64,000 nucleotides of DNA from UBA7662 sp943369355 (GTDB lineage: Bacteria > Bacteroidota > Bacteroidia > UBA7662), in the NCBI GenBank assembly GCA_943369355.1, contig CALRMX020000003.1, positions 124,001 through 188,000 on the forward strand, in the 5' to 3' direction. The notes below the pieces were generated by a model. That model was not told where the DNA came from and made no database searches. It was given only the letters and a program-made list of their open reading frames with translations. Shown in pieces: positions 25,016 to 34,611 of this stretch (the stretch's first letter is position 1; every line of letters begins with the position of its first letter). The position numbers and the translations under genes are program-made.

Positions 25016-25960
25016 CTAATTCTCTACCACAGGCATCTGTGGTGGTGCCCAGCGGTAGCAGATGCCCACGCGGCCGAGGTGGGTGGTGATGTGCTGGAAG
25101 TGGTGCTGGTAGCCGGCCATCAGCTCCCAGCGGTGCCAGCGGTGGCTCAGCTCGAGGCGCAGGGCGTAGGGCCGGTCGCCGTCGTTCATCCAGCCCCAGT
25201 AGCCGGCCATGGCGGTATTGAGCTGCCAGCTGCGGTGCGAGAGCTCGGTCTGCACGCCCCAGTTTACGGCGTCGTTCTGGCTGGCAAAACCGTACTGCCA
25301 TACGTACAAGCCGGCCCAGCCGTGGGCACGGATGCGGTCAAGCCACCGCTGCTTTCGGTACCAGCTGTAGCCGGCATGCAGGTCGAAGATGTAGCCCGGG
25401 CTATTGGTGAAGCGTGCATTCTCGAGGTTTTTGCCGGCGGTGGTTTTGACGTTCACGCTCAGCAACAGATCGGGCCGCCAGCCTTTGTCGCGCTGCCGCA
25501 GCAGCTGGAAGCCGCTGGTAATCCACACATCGCCCTCGCTGCTGCCACTGCCCGAGGCGTCGCGGGCACGGCGCAGGTCGCGCACCGCGGTATCGGTGCT
25601 GTACCACTCGCGGCTGCGGTATTCGAGCTGCAAAAACACCCGCTCGGGGGCCAGCGGCAAACGGATGCGGTGGTAGAGGTTGGTGGTGCGGTCGCCGGGG
25701 GCGCGGTGCAGCTCTACCGATGTTTCAAAGGCATAGTCGCGCCCTACACGGGGGTACAACATGCGCGGGATGGGCAGGGCATTGGGCCCCATATAGGCGG
25801 GGTTGCGGCGCATATACTGCTCCCAGGGGGTTACGCCGTCCCAGCCCACATTGGCTTTCCAATGCGCGTAAGGATCGCTGGCCTGCGCCAGGATTGATGT
25901 TCGCACATTGATAAAAAATGCAAAGGCGAGAACCGTTCGAAGAAATATCCGTTTTATCAA
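25016..25960 (-). CDS. Outer-membrane beta-barrel-like protein, DUF2490-like
   Basis: The 314-residue protein starts with TTG at 25960 and a signal peptide ending near S-I-L-A-Q-A. No ATG is available before the mature part. The rest is made of alternating aromatic and polar residues in beta strands (for example L-F-L-Q-L-E-Y-R-S-R-E-W-Y, L-R-L-E-L-S-H-R-W-H-R-W) typical of small Bacteroidota outer-membrane barrels. Function unknown. It is divergent from the DUF2911 gene with only 47 bases between. Confidence 0.65.
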   Translation of the reverse strand: MIKRIFLRTVLAFAFFINVRTSILAQASDPYAHWKANVGWDGVTPWEQYMRRNPAYMGPNALPIPRMLYPRVGRDYAFETSVELHRAPGDRTTNLYHRIRLPLAPERVFLQLEYRSREWYSTDTAVRDLRRARDASGSGSSEGDVWITSGFQLLRQRDKGWRPDLLLSVNVKTTAGKNLENARFTNSPGYIFDLHAGYSWYRKQRWLDRIRAHGWAGLYVWQYGFASQNDAVNWGVQTELSHRSWQLNTAMAGYWGWMNDGDRPYALRLELSHRWHRWELMAGYQHHFQHITTHLGRVGICYRWAPPQMPVVEN

Positions 25961-26007
25961 AAGACGAATGTCTATTTTCGTACAAAATAGTGTTTAAACT
26001 GCGTTCC

Positions 26008-26550
26008 ATGAAAAAATTGCTTTTCGGATTTTTTGCCGTGCTGCTGCTCCAGCTGGGGGTGAACCTCGATACCAACGCCCAGGCGGCACCCAAACCGCGG
26101 AAAAGTCCCATGACGGTAGCGACCTTGAAGTCGGGAAAAACCTACCTCAAGGTGGTGTACAGTCAGCCCTTCAAAAACGAACGGGAGATTTTTGGCAGCC
26201 TGGTGCCCTACGGCAAGGTGTGGCGTACCGGCGCCAACGAGGCCACCGAAATCACCGTCACGCAGAAGATCAAAATCGGCGGCAAAACCCTGCCCGCCGG
26301 CACCTACAGCCTGTTTAGCATCCCCAATGCCGACAAGTGGACCATCATCCTCAACAAAGACCTGGGCCTGTGGGGCGAGTACGAATACAACGCCAAATGC
26401 GACCAGCTGCGCTTCGACGTGCCCGTGAAGGCCGTCGACCAAGCCTGGGAAGCCTTTACCATCAAACTCGACAAGTCGGGCGCCGGCGCGGTGATGACGC
26501 TGGTGTGGGACAAAAGCTCGGTGGAAATCCCCATCGAACTGTCGAAATAA
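26008..26550 (+). CDS. DUF2911 secreted protein
   Basis: The ATG at 26008 is followed by a signal peptide (MKKLLFGFFAVLLLQLGVN). The 180-residue product carries the DUF2911 pattern: V-V-Y-S-Q-P-F-K-N-E-R-E-I-F-G, then G-K-V-W-R-T-G-A-N-E-A-T-E-I and G-T-Y-S-L-F-S-I-P, ending in L-V-W-D-K. The family is very common in Bacteroidota, periplasmic, beta-rich and of unknown function. It is followed by a TonB-receptor-like gene after 81 bases. Confidence 0.9.
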   Translation: MKKLLFGFFAVLLLQLGVNLDTNAQAAPKPRKSPMTVATLKSGKTYLKVVYSQPFKNEREIFGSLVPYGKVWRTGANEATEITVTQKIKIGGKTLPAGTYSLFSIPNADKWTIILNKDLGLWGEYEYNAKCDQLRFDVPVKAVDQAWEAFTIKLDKSGAGAVMTLVWDKSSVEIPIELSK

Positions 26551-26631
26551 ACCTTTGGCCGCCCCGGCCGTCAAAGCAGCCTCTGGAACCGACAAACTTG
26601 TCCCGGAGGCCTTTTCATTTAGCTTTTTACC

Positions 26632-29130
26632 GTGAAGAAATTACTACCTGCCTTATTATTTGTTTGTATTAGTGTGACTACCGTGGGCGTTTACGCGCAG
26701 TTGCCCGCCGCTGGTCCCGCTGCGGGCGGTCGTGCTACGCCCCGCATTGCGCGCCTCTACGGCCGCGTGCTCGACGCCAGCACCCGCAAGCCCGTGGAGT
26801 TTGCCACCGTTACCCTGCTCGCCGGCAAAAAAGACAGCATTGTGAGCGGCGCGCTGGTGCAGGCCAATGGCGACTTCAGCCTCGACAAGCTGCCCTTTGG
26901 TCGCTACCGCCTCAAGGTGAGCTTCATCGGCTACAAGCCCATCGAAAAAAACATCGACCTCAGTCCCCAGAAAGCCGAGCAGGACCTCGGCGACTTCCGC
27001 CTCGAGCTCGACGCCGCCCTACTCAATACCGTGGAGGTGCAAGCCGAGAAGGCCGCGGTGATCATGAACATCGACCGGCGGGTGTACAATGTCGACAAAG
27101 ACCTCAGCAGCCGTGGCGGCACCGGCATCGACATCATGAAAAACCTGCCCGGCGTGACCGTAGATGCCGAGGGCAATGTGAACCTGCGCAACGGCAGCCC
27201 AACGGTCTTCATCGACGGGCGGCCCAGCGTGCTCACCCTCGACCAGATCCCCGCCGAGCAGATCGAGCGGGTAGAGATCATCACCAACCCCAGCGCCAAG
27301 TTCGACGCCAGCACCACCGGCGGCATCCTGAATGTGGTGCTCAAAAAAAATACCCGCCCCGGCTACCTCGGCTCGGTGAATGTGGGCTACGGCTTCTACA
27401 ACCGCTACAACGGCGGCGGCAACTTCAATGTGAAGGAAGGCAAGTGGAATGTGGGGCTGAGCTACAACATCAACAGCCGCTTGGTGCCCGCCGAAGGCTT
27501 TAGCGAGCGGGTGAACCTGCTCAACGACCAGGCCGTAGGTTATTTCGATCAAACCAACCTCAACAATTTTGGGAGAACCTTCCAGTTTGGCCGCGTGAAT
27601 GTAGACTACCAGTTCAACAACCGCTCGACCCTCACCCTGGCGCAGAACATGACCGGCGGTAACATCACCACCGACGAAACACAGACCTTCAGCAGCCTCG
27701 ACGCCAACCGCGCCGTGCTGGAAACCGGCAGCCAGCTCAACGACCAGGAAAACTACTTCCGCAACTACACCACGCAGCTGCTGTGGCGGCAAACCTTCCC
27801 CAAAGAAGGCAAGGAATGGACCGCCGACCTCAGCTACAATATGGGCCGCAACGGCACCGACGCCCTGTTTACCACCAACCTCTTCGACGGCAGCGGAGCT
27901 CCCCTCCCCAACCAGCCGCGCCTGCAGCAGAACACCGGCGGCGGCCAAACCCGCATCGCCACCTTCCAGTTCGACTTTGTGGACCCCCTCACCGACCGCA
28001 GCAAGCTGGAGTGGGGCCTGCGCAGCAACTACCGGAAAAATACCGCCAACCTGGAGGTAAGCATCTACGACTATGCCCTGGGCGCCTACGCCCCCGACAG
28101 CTTCCTCACGAACCGCTACCGGGTCGACGATTTGGTGAATGCCGCCTACGTGACCTATACCGGCAAGTTCACCGACAAGCTGAGCTACCAGGGAGGCATG
28201 CGCTTTGAACAAACCTACCTGGTTACCGAGCTCCCCGACCGCAACCAAACCTTCTCGTACCTCTACCCCGACGGGCTGAACAATATCGGCAAGGCCCTCT
28301 TCCCGAGTGTGTATTTGGCCTACAAAGCCAACGAGCGCAACGAGTTTCAGCTGAATATGTCGCGCAAGATCCGCCGCCCCGACTTCCGGCAGATCACGCC
28401 CTTCATCTTTTTTGCCGACCGCCAGAATTACAATATCGGTAATCCCGCTCTGGCCCCCGAGTTCATCAACCTGGCCGAAGCCAACTACAGCCGCAACTAC
28501 AACAAAGGCAGCCTGCTGAGCTCGGTGTACCTGCGCCAAACGCAGGACGTGATCACCAACTTTGTGTATGTGCTGCCTACCGACTCGAGTGTGCTAGTGA
28601 GCACCTACACCAACGGCAACAATCAGGTGAGCTGGGGTACTGAACATACGGTGAAGTTTAAGCCCGTGGAGCCCCTCGAGATCACCCTCAACGGCAACGC
28701 CTTTTATACCGACATCAGCGCCAGCACAGCCGGGCAGCAGCTCGCCAACAGCGGCTGGAGCTGGAACGCCAAAATCATTGCCACCTACAAATTCCCGAAA
28801 GAGTACACCCTGCAGCTGAACAGCGACTACGAAGCGCCGCGCATCATCCCGCAGGGCCGCACCATACCCGTGTACAGTACCGATTTGACGCTGAGTAAAG
28901 ACTACAAAAAGTTGTGGTCGTTTTCGGTGGCCGTGCTCGACGTATTCAATACGCGCCGCTTCGGCAACACCTTCGAAACACCCTTCTTCACGCAGGAGCT
29001 GAGTCGCCGGCGCGACACCCGCTTTTTGCGGCTCACCGCCAGCGTACGTTTCGGCGAATTCGACGTGAGCTTCCTCAAAAAGTTACGCAGGCCGAGTGGC
29101 GGCGGCGGTGGTGGCGAGATGGATTTCTAA
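26632..29130 (+). CDS. TonB-dependent receptor-like outer-membrane protein with carboxypeptidase-regulatory domain
   Basis: The 832-residue protein starts with GTG at 26632 and a signal peptide (KKLLPALLFVCISVTTVGVYA). Residues 40-120 form a carboxypeptidase-regulatory-like beta domain (G-R-V-L-D-A-S-T-R-K-P-V-E-F-A). A plug-like domain follows (I-D-I-M-K-N-L-P-G-V-T-V-D, I-E-R-V-E-I-I-T-N-P-S-A-K-F-D-A), then a large beta barrel. This is the OMP_b-brl_3 type that lacks a clear TonB box; it may import or bind peptides or ligands. A poly-Gly stretch ends the protein. Substrate unknown. Confidence 0.9.
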   Translation: MKKLLPALLFVCISVTTVGVYAQLPAAGPAAGGRATPRIARLYGRVLDASTRKPVEFATVTLLAGKKDSIVSGALVQANGDFSLDKLPFGRYRLKVSFIGYKPIEKNIDLSPQKAEQDLGDFRLELDAALLNTVEVQAEKAAVIMNIDRRVYNVDKDLSSRGGTGIDIMKNLPGVTVDAEGNVNLRNGSPTVFIDGRPSVLTLDQIPAEQIERVEIITNPSAKFDASTTGGILNVVLKKNTRPGYLGSVNVGYGFYNRYNGGGNFNVKEGKWNVGLSYNINSRLVPAEGFSERVNLLNDQAVGYFDQTNLNNFGRTFQFGRVNVDYQFNNRSTLTLAQNMTGGNITTDETQTFSSLDANRAVLETGSQLNDQENYFRNYTTQLLWRQTFPKEGKEWTADLSYNMGRNGTDALFTTNLFDGSGAPLPNQPRLQQNTGGGQTRIATFQFDFVDPLTDRSKLEWGLRSNYRKNTANLEVSIYDYALGAYAPDSFLTNRYRVDDLVNAAYVTYTGKFTDKLSYQGGMRFEQTYLVTELPDRNQTFSYLYPDGLNNIGKALFPSVYLAYKANERNEFQLNMSRKIRRPDFRQITPFIFFADRQNYNIGNPALAPEFINLAEANYSRNYNKGSLLSSVYLRQTQDVITNFVYVLPTDSSVLVSTYTNGNNQVSWGTEHTVKFKPVEPLEITLNGNAFYTDISASTAGQQLANSGWSWNAKIIATYKFPKEYTLQLNSDYEAPRIIPQGRTIPVYSTDLTLSKDYKKLWSFSVAVLDVFNTRRFGNTFETPFFTQELSRRRDTRFLRLTASVRFGEFDVSFLKKLRRPSGGGGGGEMDF

Positions 29131-29201
29131 GCCCGAAGGCCGATACGGGTGTAGAATGTTTAACTTTGGTGAACCGCGAGGTCAATCCCAACCAAACCCC
29201 T

Positions 29202-30596
29202 ATGCCCAGCAGTCGCAAAGCGGCCTTCAAGGCCTTTCTGAACGCTTTTCCCGAGTACAAGACCACAGGCGTCCTCGACAAACTCCGCAAAAAGGAGTAC
29301 GCCCGTCTCGATAAGGAAGGCCACGTTTACCTAGATTATACCGGCGGGAATTTGTATGCCGAAAGTCAGCTCGAACAACACTTCAAGCTGCTGCGCAAGC
29401 ACACCTTCGGCAACCCACATTCGACCAATCCCAGCTCACAATTCGCCACGCGGCTGGTAGAAGAAACCCGTGCCTATGTGCTCAAGTACTTCAATGCCGG
29501 CGACGATTATTACTGCATTTTCACCGCCAATGCCTCCGCCTCGCTCAAAATTGTTGGCGAAAGTTATCCCTTTGGCGAGGACTCGTTTTTGCTGCTCTCG
29601 CTCGACAACCACAATTCGGTGAACGGCATCCGGGAGTTTGCGCGCAACAAAGGCGGCGAGTTTGCCTATGTACCGCTCGACGAAAGCAGTCTGCACTTGC
29701 AAGCACAGTCACTCAAGCACGAGCTCGAGGGCCATGCCGACAAAAAGCACAAGCTGTTTGCCTTTCCCGCGCAGTCGAATGTGTCGGGCATCAAACATCC
29801 GCTGCGCTACATCGAAGAAGCCCACCAAAACGGCTGGGACGTGCTGCTCGACAGTGCCGCCTTTGTGCCCAGCAATACCCTCGATTTACAGCAGCTGAAG
29901 CCCGACTTCGCCACCGTATCGTTTTACAAAATTTTCGGCTACCCGACTGGCCTGGGCTGTTTGCTCATGCGCAAAGAAAAGATGCAGAAGCTGGTGAAGC
30001 CGTGGTTTGCCGGCGGCACGGTGAGCCTCACCTCGGTGAACTTCCCCGGGCATTTCCTGCTCACCAACCACGAGCGTTTTGAGGAAGGCACGGTGAACTA
30101 CCTCGACATTCCCGCCATCAAAATCGGCCTCGAGCACATCGAAAAGATCGGCATCCCCGTGATTCAAACGCGGGTGCGCTGCCTCACGGGCTGGCTCATC
30201 GGCGCACTCAACGGCCTACAGCACGCCAACGGCAACCCCGTATTGCATGTGTACGGTGCAACCGATTTAAACGAGCGCGGCGGCACGCTGGTGATGACTT
30301 TCCTTGACGAAAACAGCCGCATCATTCCGTTCAAAGTCATCGAAACCGAGTCGAACAAGCGTAAGATCAGCTTACGTACCGGCTGCTTCTGCAATCCCGG
30401 CATCGACGAAACCAACTACCACGTAGGCGAAGCCGAGCTCGAAGGCTACTACCGTTCGCACGAGGAAGGCAACTTTTTCGACATGATGGCCGTGACCGGC
30501 AAATTGCGCGGCGCCATACGCATCTCGGTAGGCTTGGCCAGCAACTTTGCCGACGTATATACCTTTTACGAATTCGCCAAAAGCTTTCAGAAGTAG
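29202..30596 (+). CDS. Class V aminotransferase, molybdenum-cofactor-sulfurase-like N-terminal domain
   Basis: The ATG at 29202 gives 464 residues; the frame is open further upstream within the preceding gene but without homology. V-S-F-Y-K-I-F-G-Y-P-T-G-L-G holds the PLP lysine, and L-R-T-G-C-F-C-N-P-G near residue 385 matches the Cys loop of Moco sulfurases and related cysteine desulfurases. The C-terminal MOSC domain of eukaryotic Moco sulfurase is absent. It may mobilise sulfur from cysteine or act as a different PLP enzyme. No molybdenum genes are nearby. Confidence 0.85.
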   Translation: MPSSRKAAFKAFLNAFPEYKTTGVLDKLRKKEYARLDKEGHVYLDYTGGNLYAESQLEQHFKLLRKHTFGNPHSTNPSSQFATRLVEETRAYVLKYFNAGDDYYCIFTANASASLKIVGESYPFGEDSFLLLSLDNHNSVNGIREFARNKGGEFAYVPLDESSLHLQAQSLKHELEGHADKKHKLFAFPAQSNVSGIKHPLRYIEEAHQNGWDVLLDSAAFVPSNTLDLQQLKPDFATVSFYKIFGYPTGLGCLLMRKEKMQKLVKPWFAGGTVSLTSVNFPGHFLLTNHERFEEGTVNYLDIPAIKIGLEHIEKIGIPVIQTRVRCLTGWLIGALNGLQHANGNPVLHVYGATDLNERGGTLVMTFLDENSRIIPFKVIETESNKRKISLRTGCFCNPGIDETNYHVGEAELEGYYRSHEEGNFFDMMAVTGKLRGAIRISVGLASNFADVYTFYEFAKSFQK

Positions 30597-30639
30597 TCCA
30601 AGCCCAAACAAAGGCGGCTGAGGGTTGTTCATTGATGCT

Positions 30640-31965
30640 ATGCATCAAACGCCCTATGTGATCTGTTGGCTGCGCCGCGACCTGCGGCTCACCGACCAAA
30701 CTGCCCTATTTCATGCGCTGAATAGCGGTTATCCCGTTCAGCTCGTCTTTATTTTCGACCGCGAGATCCTCGATAAGCTCGAAGATACCGACGACCGACG
30801 GGTGAGCTTCATCTACCAAAGCCTGCAGGCCGTGGATGCACAGGCGCAGCAGTTTGGCAGCCGTTTGCATGCGTACTACGGTCGTCCGCTCGACATTTGG
30901 CAGCAGCTGGCCGCCGACCCGCAGTTGAAGGGCGTGTACGTAAACCGCGACTACGAACCCTACGCCCGCGAACGCGACAGTGCGGTGAGCGCACTTTTGC
31001 GGGCGAAAAATATCGCCTTCAACCACTACAAAGACCAGGTGATTTGTGAAGCCAACGACGTTTTGAAAGACGACGGCAAGCCCTATACCGTTTTCACCCC
31101 CTACAGCCGCAAGTGGAAGACGAAGGTAACCGATGCCTTTTTTGGGCATCAGGCCAGCGAGAAGTTGCTCGATAAGCTACTGCCCAGCACCGAAAGCAAG
31201 TTGCCGAGTCTCGAATCCATGGGCTTTCGCCCCGCCGCGTCCAGCTTCCCCGACACCCAGCTCGACGAAACATTGCTCCGCAACTACCACGAGCAGCGGA
31301 ATATTCCCGCCATCCGCGGCACCTCGCGGCTTGGTGTCCACCTCCGTTTTGGTACCATCAGCATCCGCAGCATCGCCGCGCGGGCCAGCGCCAGCAACGA
31401 AACCTTTTTGAACGAACTCATCTGGCGCGACTTCTACCAGATGATTCTCTGGCATTACCCGCACGCCGCCAAGGGAGCCTTCAAACCCGCCTACGACCAA
31501 ATTCCGTGGCGTAACAGTGCGGCCGACTTTGAACGTTGGTGCAGCGGCACCACCGGCTACCCCATCGTTGACGCCGGCATGCGCGAATTGGCCGCCACCG
31601 GCTTCATGCACAACCGGGTGCGCATGATTGTGGCCTCGTTCCTCACCAAACACCTGCTCATCGACTGGCGCTGGGGCGAATCCTGGTTTGCGCGGCACCT
31701 GCTCGACTTTGACCTGGCCGCCAACAACGGAGGCTGGCAATGGGCAGCCGGCAGCGGCTGCGATGCAGCGCCCTACTTCCGCGTATTTAACCCCAGCGAG
31801 CAAACCAAAAAGTTCGACGCGTCGGGCAGCTACATCCGGCAGTGGGTACCCGAAATTGATAGCCTGAGCTACCCCAAACCCATGGTAGATCATGCCTTTG
31901 CCCGCAAACGTGCACTCGACACCTATGCCATCGCCTTAAAAGGACTGACCACCGAAACCGAATGA
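30640..31965 (+). CDS. Deoxyribodipyrimidine photolyase / cryptochrome family
   Basis: The ATG at 30640 opens M-H-Q-T-P-Y-V-I-C-W-L-R-R-D-L-R-L, the usual photolyase start (441 residues). The N-terminal alpha/beta domain would bind the antenna cofactor. The C-terminal FAD domain has F-L-N-E-L-I-W-R-D-F-Y, N-G-G-W-Q-W-A-A-G-S-G-C-D-A-A-P-Y-F-R, and F-N-P, the class I signature. The enzyme repairs UV-induced cyclobutane dimers with light. It is coupled by 4 bases to a flavin reductase-like gene. Confidence 0.9.
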   Translation: MHQTPYVICWLRRDLRLTDQTALFHALNSGYPVQLVFIFDREILDKLEDTDDRRVSFIYQSLQAVDAQAQQFGSRLHAYYGRPLDIWQQLAADPQLKGVYVNRDYEPYARERDSAVSALLRAKNIAFNHYKDQVICEANDVLKDDGKPYTVFTPYSRKWKTKVTDAFFGHQASEKLLDKLLPSTESKLPSLESMGFRPAASSFPDTQLDETLLRNYHEQRNIPAIRGTSRLGVHLRFGTISIRSIAARASASNETFLNELIWRDFYQMILWHYPHAAKGAFKPAYDQIPWRNSAADFERWCSGTTGYPIVDAGMRELAATGFMHNRVRMIVASFLTKHLLIDWRWGESWFARHLLDFDLAANNGGWQWAAGSGCDAAPYFRVFNPSEQTKKFDASGSYIRQWVPEIDSLSYPKPMVDHAFARKRALDTYAIALKGLTTETE

Positions 31966-32579
31966 AACACATCACCCAAAGAGAGCTGCTGGATGCCGAT
32001 AAGCAGTACCGCACCAATTTGATGAACTGCCTCAGCGGTCCACGCATGGCGGTATTGGTTGGCACCACCAACGGGGCAGGACACACCAACCTCGCCATCT
32101 TCAATTCTACCCTCCACATAGGCGCTCATCCCCCGCTGGTTGGGCTCATTTTTCGACCCGACAGCGTAGATCGGCACACCTTAACCAACATCCGTACTTC
32201 AGGCCAATACACCATCAACGCAGTGGGCATGCACTTTTACGAGCAAGCGCACCATACCAGTGCCCGCTACCCGGCCGAAATCAGCGAATTCGATGCTGCC
32301 GGACTTACCCCGCAGTTCAGCAACCGCATGAAAGCCCCATATGTGGGCGAGTCGACCTTACGTTTTGGCCTGACCCTCCGGGAAGAGGTGCCCATACAAA
32401 GCAACGGCACCTGGCTGGTGATTGGTGAAGTGCAGGAAATTTGGCTCAAAGCTGTATTGCTGAAAGACGACGGCAGCCTGCGCCTCGACCAGGCCGGTAT
32501 AGTCGCGGCCGGTGGCCTCGACCATTATTACGGCTTAGCATTTTTGAGCGCCCTGCCCTACGCCAAGCCCAAAATGTAA
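31962..32579 (+). CDS. Flavin reductase-like (FMN-binding split barrel) protein
   Basis: A 205-residue flavoprotein of the flavin reductase domain family: N-L-M-N-C-L-S-G-P-R-M-A-V-L-V-G-T-T and P-P-L-V-G-L-I-F-R-P are typical strands of the split barrel, and T-L-T-N-I-R-T-S-G-Q-Y-T-I-N follows. It overlaps the photolyase stop (ATGA), so it is co-translated with it. A supply of reduced flavin to the photolyase is possible but not shown; the family has many other uses. Confidence 0.85.
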   Translation: MKHITQRELLDADKQYRTNLMNCLSGPRMAVLVGTTNGAGHTNLAIFNSTLHIGAHPPLVGLIFRPDSVDRHTLTNIRTSGQYTINAVGMHFYEQAHHTSARYPAEISEFDAAGLTPQFSNRMKAPYVGESTLRFGLTLREEVPIQSNGTWLVIGEVQEIWLKAVLLKDDGSLRLDQAGIVAAGGLDHYYGLAFLSALPYAKPKM

Positions 32580-32581
32580 AA

Positions 32582-32610
32582 AGCCACCCGTCGGGGAATG
32601 ACGGATGGCT
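32582..32610 (-). terminator. Intrinsic terminator of the YceI gene
   Basis: AGCCACCCGTC and GACGGATGGCT form an 11-bp stem with one G-T pair and a 7-base loop. On the minus strand it is followed by TTTTT and it lies 34 bases after the YceI stop. It also closes the plus-strand flavin reductase unit, though without a T-run in that direction. Confidence 0.75.
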
Positions 32611-32643
32611 TCAACCAAACTATACAGCTCCGTTACCGGAGTA

Positions 32644-33180
32644 TTAGGCAGTGGCCAGCTGGATATCGCCGAGTAAACGAATTTCGTCGCTTACCAAGAG
32701 GTCGCCAGCTTCGGTTACCACGTGGAATTTGAGTCCGTAATCTTTGCGGTTGAGTTTACCGCTGAAGGTCAAGCCTGCTTTGGTATTGCCCCATGGGTCA
32801 ACTTTCACGCCGCCAATTTCAACCTGAAGGCTTACTTCGCGGGTTACGTCGCGGATGGTGAGGTCGCCGGTGAGTTCAAAACCTTCGCTGCTTGCATTTT
32901 TGATGCTTTTACCTACGAAAGTGAGCTTTGGAAACGCCTCAGCATTAAAAAAGTCGTCGCTTTTGAGGTGGCCATCACGCTGTTCGTTGCCGGTGTCGAT
33001 AGAAGCGATATCGGCTTCGAATTTGATTTTGGCGGTGCTTAAATCGTTGCCTTCGGTTTCAATTTCGGCTGAGTACGACTTGAAGGTACCGGTTACATTG
33101 GTAATCATCAGGTGTTTCGCCTTGAAGTTGATTTCGCTATGGGCGGTGTCGATAGCCCATTTGGTTAAAGTTGTGCTCAT
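32644..33180 (-). CDS. YceI family lipid-binding protein
   Basis: A 178-residue lipocalin-like beta barrel of the YceI family, which binds polyisoprenoid lipids. The start W-A-I-D-T-A-H-S-E-I-N-F-K and L-M-I-T-N-V-T-G-T-F, and the segment K-L-T-F-V-G-K-S-I are the family marks. There is no signal peptide, so this is the cytosolic form, common in Bacteroidota. A palindrome TGAAC-N6-GTTCA lies upstream in the divergent region. Confidence 0.9.
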   Translation of the reverse strand: MSTTLTKWAIDTAHSEINFKAKHLMITNVTGTFKSYSAEIETEGNDLSTAKIKFEADIASIDTGNEQRDGHLKSDDFFNAEAFPKLTFVGKSIKNASSEGFELTGDLTIRDVTREVSLQVEIGGVKVDPWGNTKAGLTFSGKLNRKDYGLKFHVVTEAGDLLVSDEIRLLGDIQLATA

Positions 33181-33242
33181 GTGTAATTTATTTTAAGGTT
33201 TTTGTTTGCTGTGTTTGTCGGGGACGAAGGTATAACGATGTT

Positions 33243-33258
33243 TGAACATTAAAGTTCA
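33243..33258. promoter_or_regulatory. Small palindrome upstream of the YceI gene
   Basis: TGAAC, 6 bases, GTTCA is an inverted repeat about 60 bases before the YceI start, next to TATACCTTCG, a weak match to the phylum promoter on the minus strand. It could be an operator; no regulator is encoded nearby. Confidence 0.3.
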
Positions 33259-33321
33259 TTCCGCAAAAAAAAATTGTTACTTTACCATTAAACTATCGGT
33301 ACAACGAATCGTCAGTACGGC

Positions 33322-34611
33322 ATGAAGAAACTTTTACTCCTCGCATTTCTAGGAATTTACGGCTACGCTGGCGCACAATCGTACTTTCCGCCAATCGTTG
33401 GCAGTCAATGGGATACCCTCTCGCCTACGCGATTTGGCATACGTCAATCGGCCATCGACTCGGCCATCAACTTTCTCGCCTCGTACGATACCAAAGCGTT
33501 CATTGTGCTGAAAGACGGCAAAATTTTGCACGAACATTATTTTGGCAGTTTCACCGCCGACAGCGCCTGGTACTGGGCCTCGGCAGGAAAAAGTTTAACC
33601 GCTTTTGGTGTGGGCATGGCCCAATTCCAAGGACGTTTGTCGATACAAGACAGCAGCTCGCGTTATCTCGGTACGGGCTGGACCAGCCTTACGCCTGCAC
33701 AAGAAGGCCAAATCAAAATCTGGCACCAGCTCACCATGACCAGCGGCCTGAACGACGGCGTTCCCGACGACAATTGCGATAGTCCGGCTTGCTTGCAGTA
33801 CCTCGCCCCAGTAGGTACCCGCTGGGCCTACCACAACGCACCTTACCGGCTGCTACACGATGTGGTTGGTGCCTCGGCGAACCAGTCATGGCAGGCGTTT
33901 TTCAACCAACAAATCAGTGCCCGCACCGGCATCAGCGGCCTGTGGATCGACCATGTGCTGTACAGCAAGGCCCGCTCGATGGCGCGCTTCGGCTTGCTCA
34001 TGCTCAACAAGGGCGTCTGGAATGGCGACGTGCTCCTGGGCGATACCGCCTACCTCAATGCCATGATCCGGCCTTCTCAAAACCTCAATAAATCGTATGG
34101 TTATTTGTGGTGGCTCAATGGGCAGGATAACTTCATGATGCCGCAAAGCCAAATTCAGTTTTCGGGCTCCCTCCTTCCCGCGGCACCTGCCGAATTGGTG
34201 ATGGGCCTCGGCAAAAACGACCAAAAGTTGTATCTGCTTCCCAGTCGAAACATCGTGGTGATACGGATGGGCAACGGCAGCAATTTGCCCGTGCCGGTGC
34301 TTTTCGACCGCGATTTCTGGAATTACCTCCCTGCCATTTTACCTGCCAATGGGTTGGCAGTAAGCCAAACGTCGACCAATGCAATCAAAGCCTACCCCAA
34401 TCCCGCTTCCACCTCTTTACAGCTCGAACTGCCCGAGGGGCACTATGCCCTCAGTTGGTTTGACCTAAGCGGCAAAAAAGTCGCCACCGCCGAGCTCCAT
34501 GGCACCCAGCTTACCGAACTGCCCAGCGCCAATGGTTTATATTTGCTGGTCGCCGAACGTATCGAAACGGGTGAACGTTTCCATACCAAAATCGCTATCC
34601 AACATCCATGA
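33322..34611 (+). CDS. Secreted serine hydrolase (beta-lactamase family) with T9SS C-terminal sorting domain
   Basis: The 429-residue protein has a signal peptide (MKKLLLLAFLGIYGYAGAQ). S87-A-G-K90 is the S-x-x-K active site of serine beta-lactamase/esterase-like hydrolases, and W-A-Y-H-N-A-P-Y supplies the Y-x-N. The last 80 residues (from K-A-Y-P-N-P-A-S-T-S-L through L-P-S-A-N-G-L-Y-L-L-V) are a type A sorting domain, so the enzyme should be moved through the type IX system to the surface. It overlaps the methyltransferase by 4 bases. Substrate unknown. Confidence 0.9.
   Translation: MKKLLLLAFLGIYGYAGAQSYFPPIVGSQWDTLSPTRFGIRQSAIDSAINFLASYDTKAFIVLKDGKILHEHYFGSFTADSAWYWASAGKSLTAFGVGMAQFQGRLSIQDSSSRYLGTGWTSLTPAQEGQIKIWHQLTMTSGLNDGVPDDNCDSPACLQYLAPVGTRWAYHNAPYRLLHDVVGASANQSWQAFFNQQISARTGISGLWIDHVLYSKARSMARFGLLMLNKGVWNGDVLLGDTAYLNAMIRPSQNLNKSYGYLWWLNGQDNFMMPQSQIQFSGSLLPAAPAELVMGLGKNDQKLYLLPSRNIVVIRMGNGSNLPVPVLFDRDFWNYLPAILPANGLAVSQTSTNAIKAYPNPASTSLQLELPEGHYALSWFDLSGKKVATAELHGTQLTELPSANGLYLLVAERIETGERFHTKIAIQHP

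Noticed and set aside
24954..25301. N-terminal extension of the metalloprotease frame
   Set aside because: The extension is Arg/Pro/Leu-rich and unrelated, lies opposite to or inside the next gene, and the signal peptide begins at 24953.
27019..28539. 506-codon minus-strand frame opposite the TonB-receptor-like gene
   Set aside because: Antisense shadow; no domain, and the sense gene has clear plug and barrel motifs.
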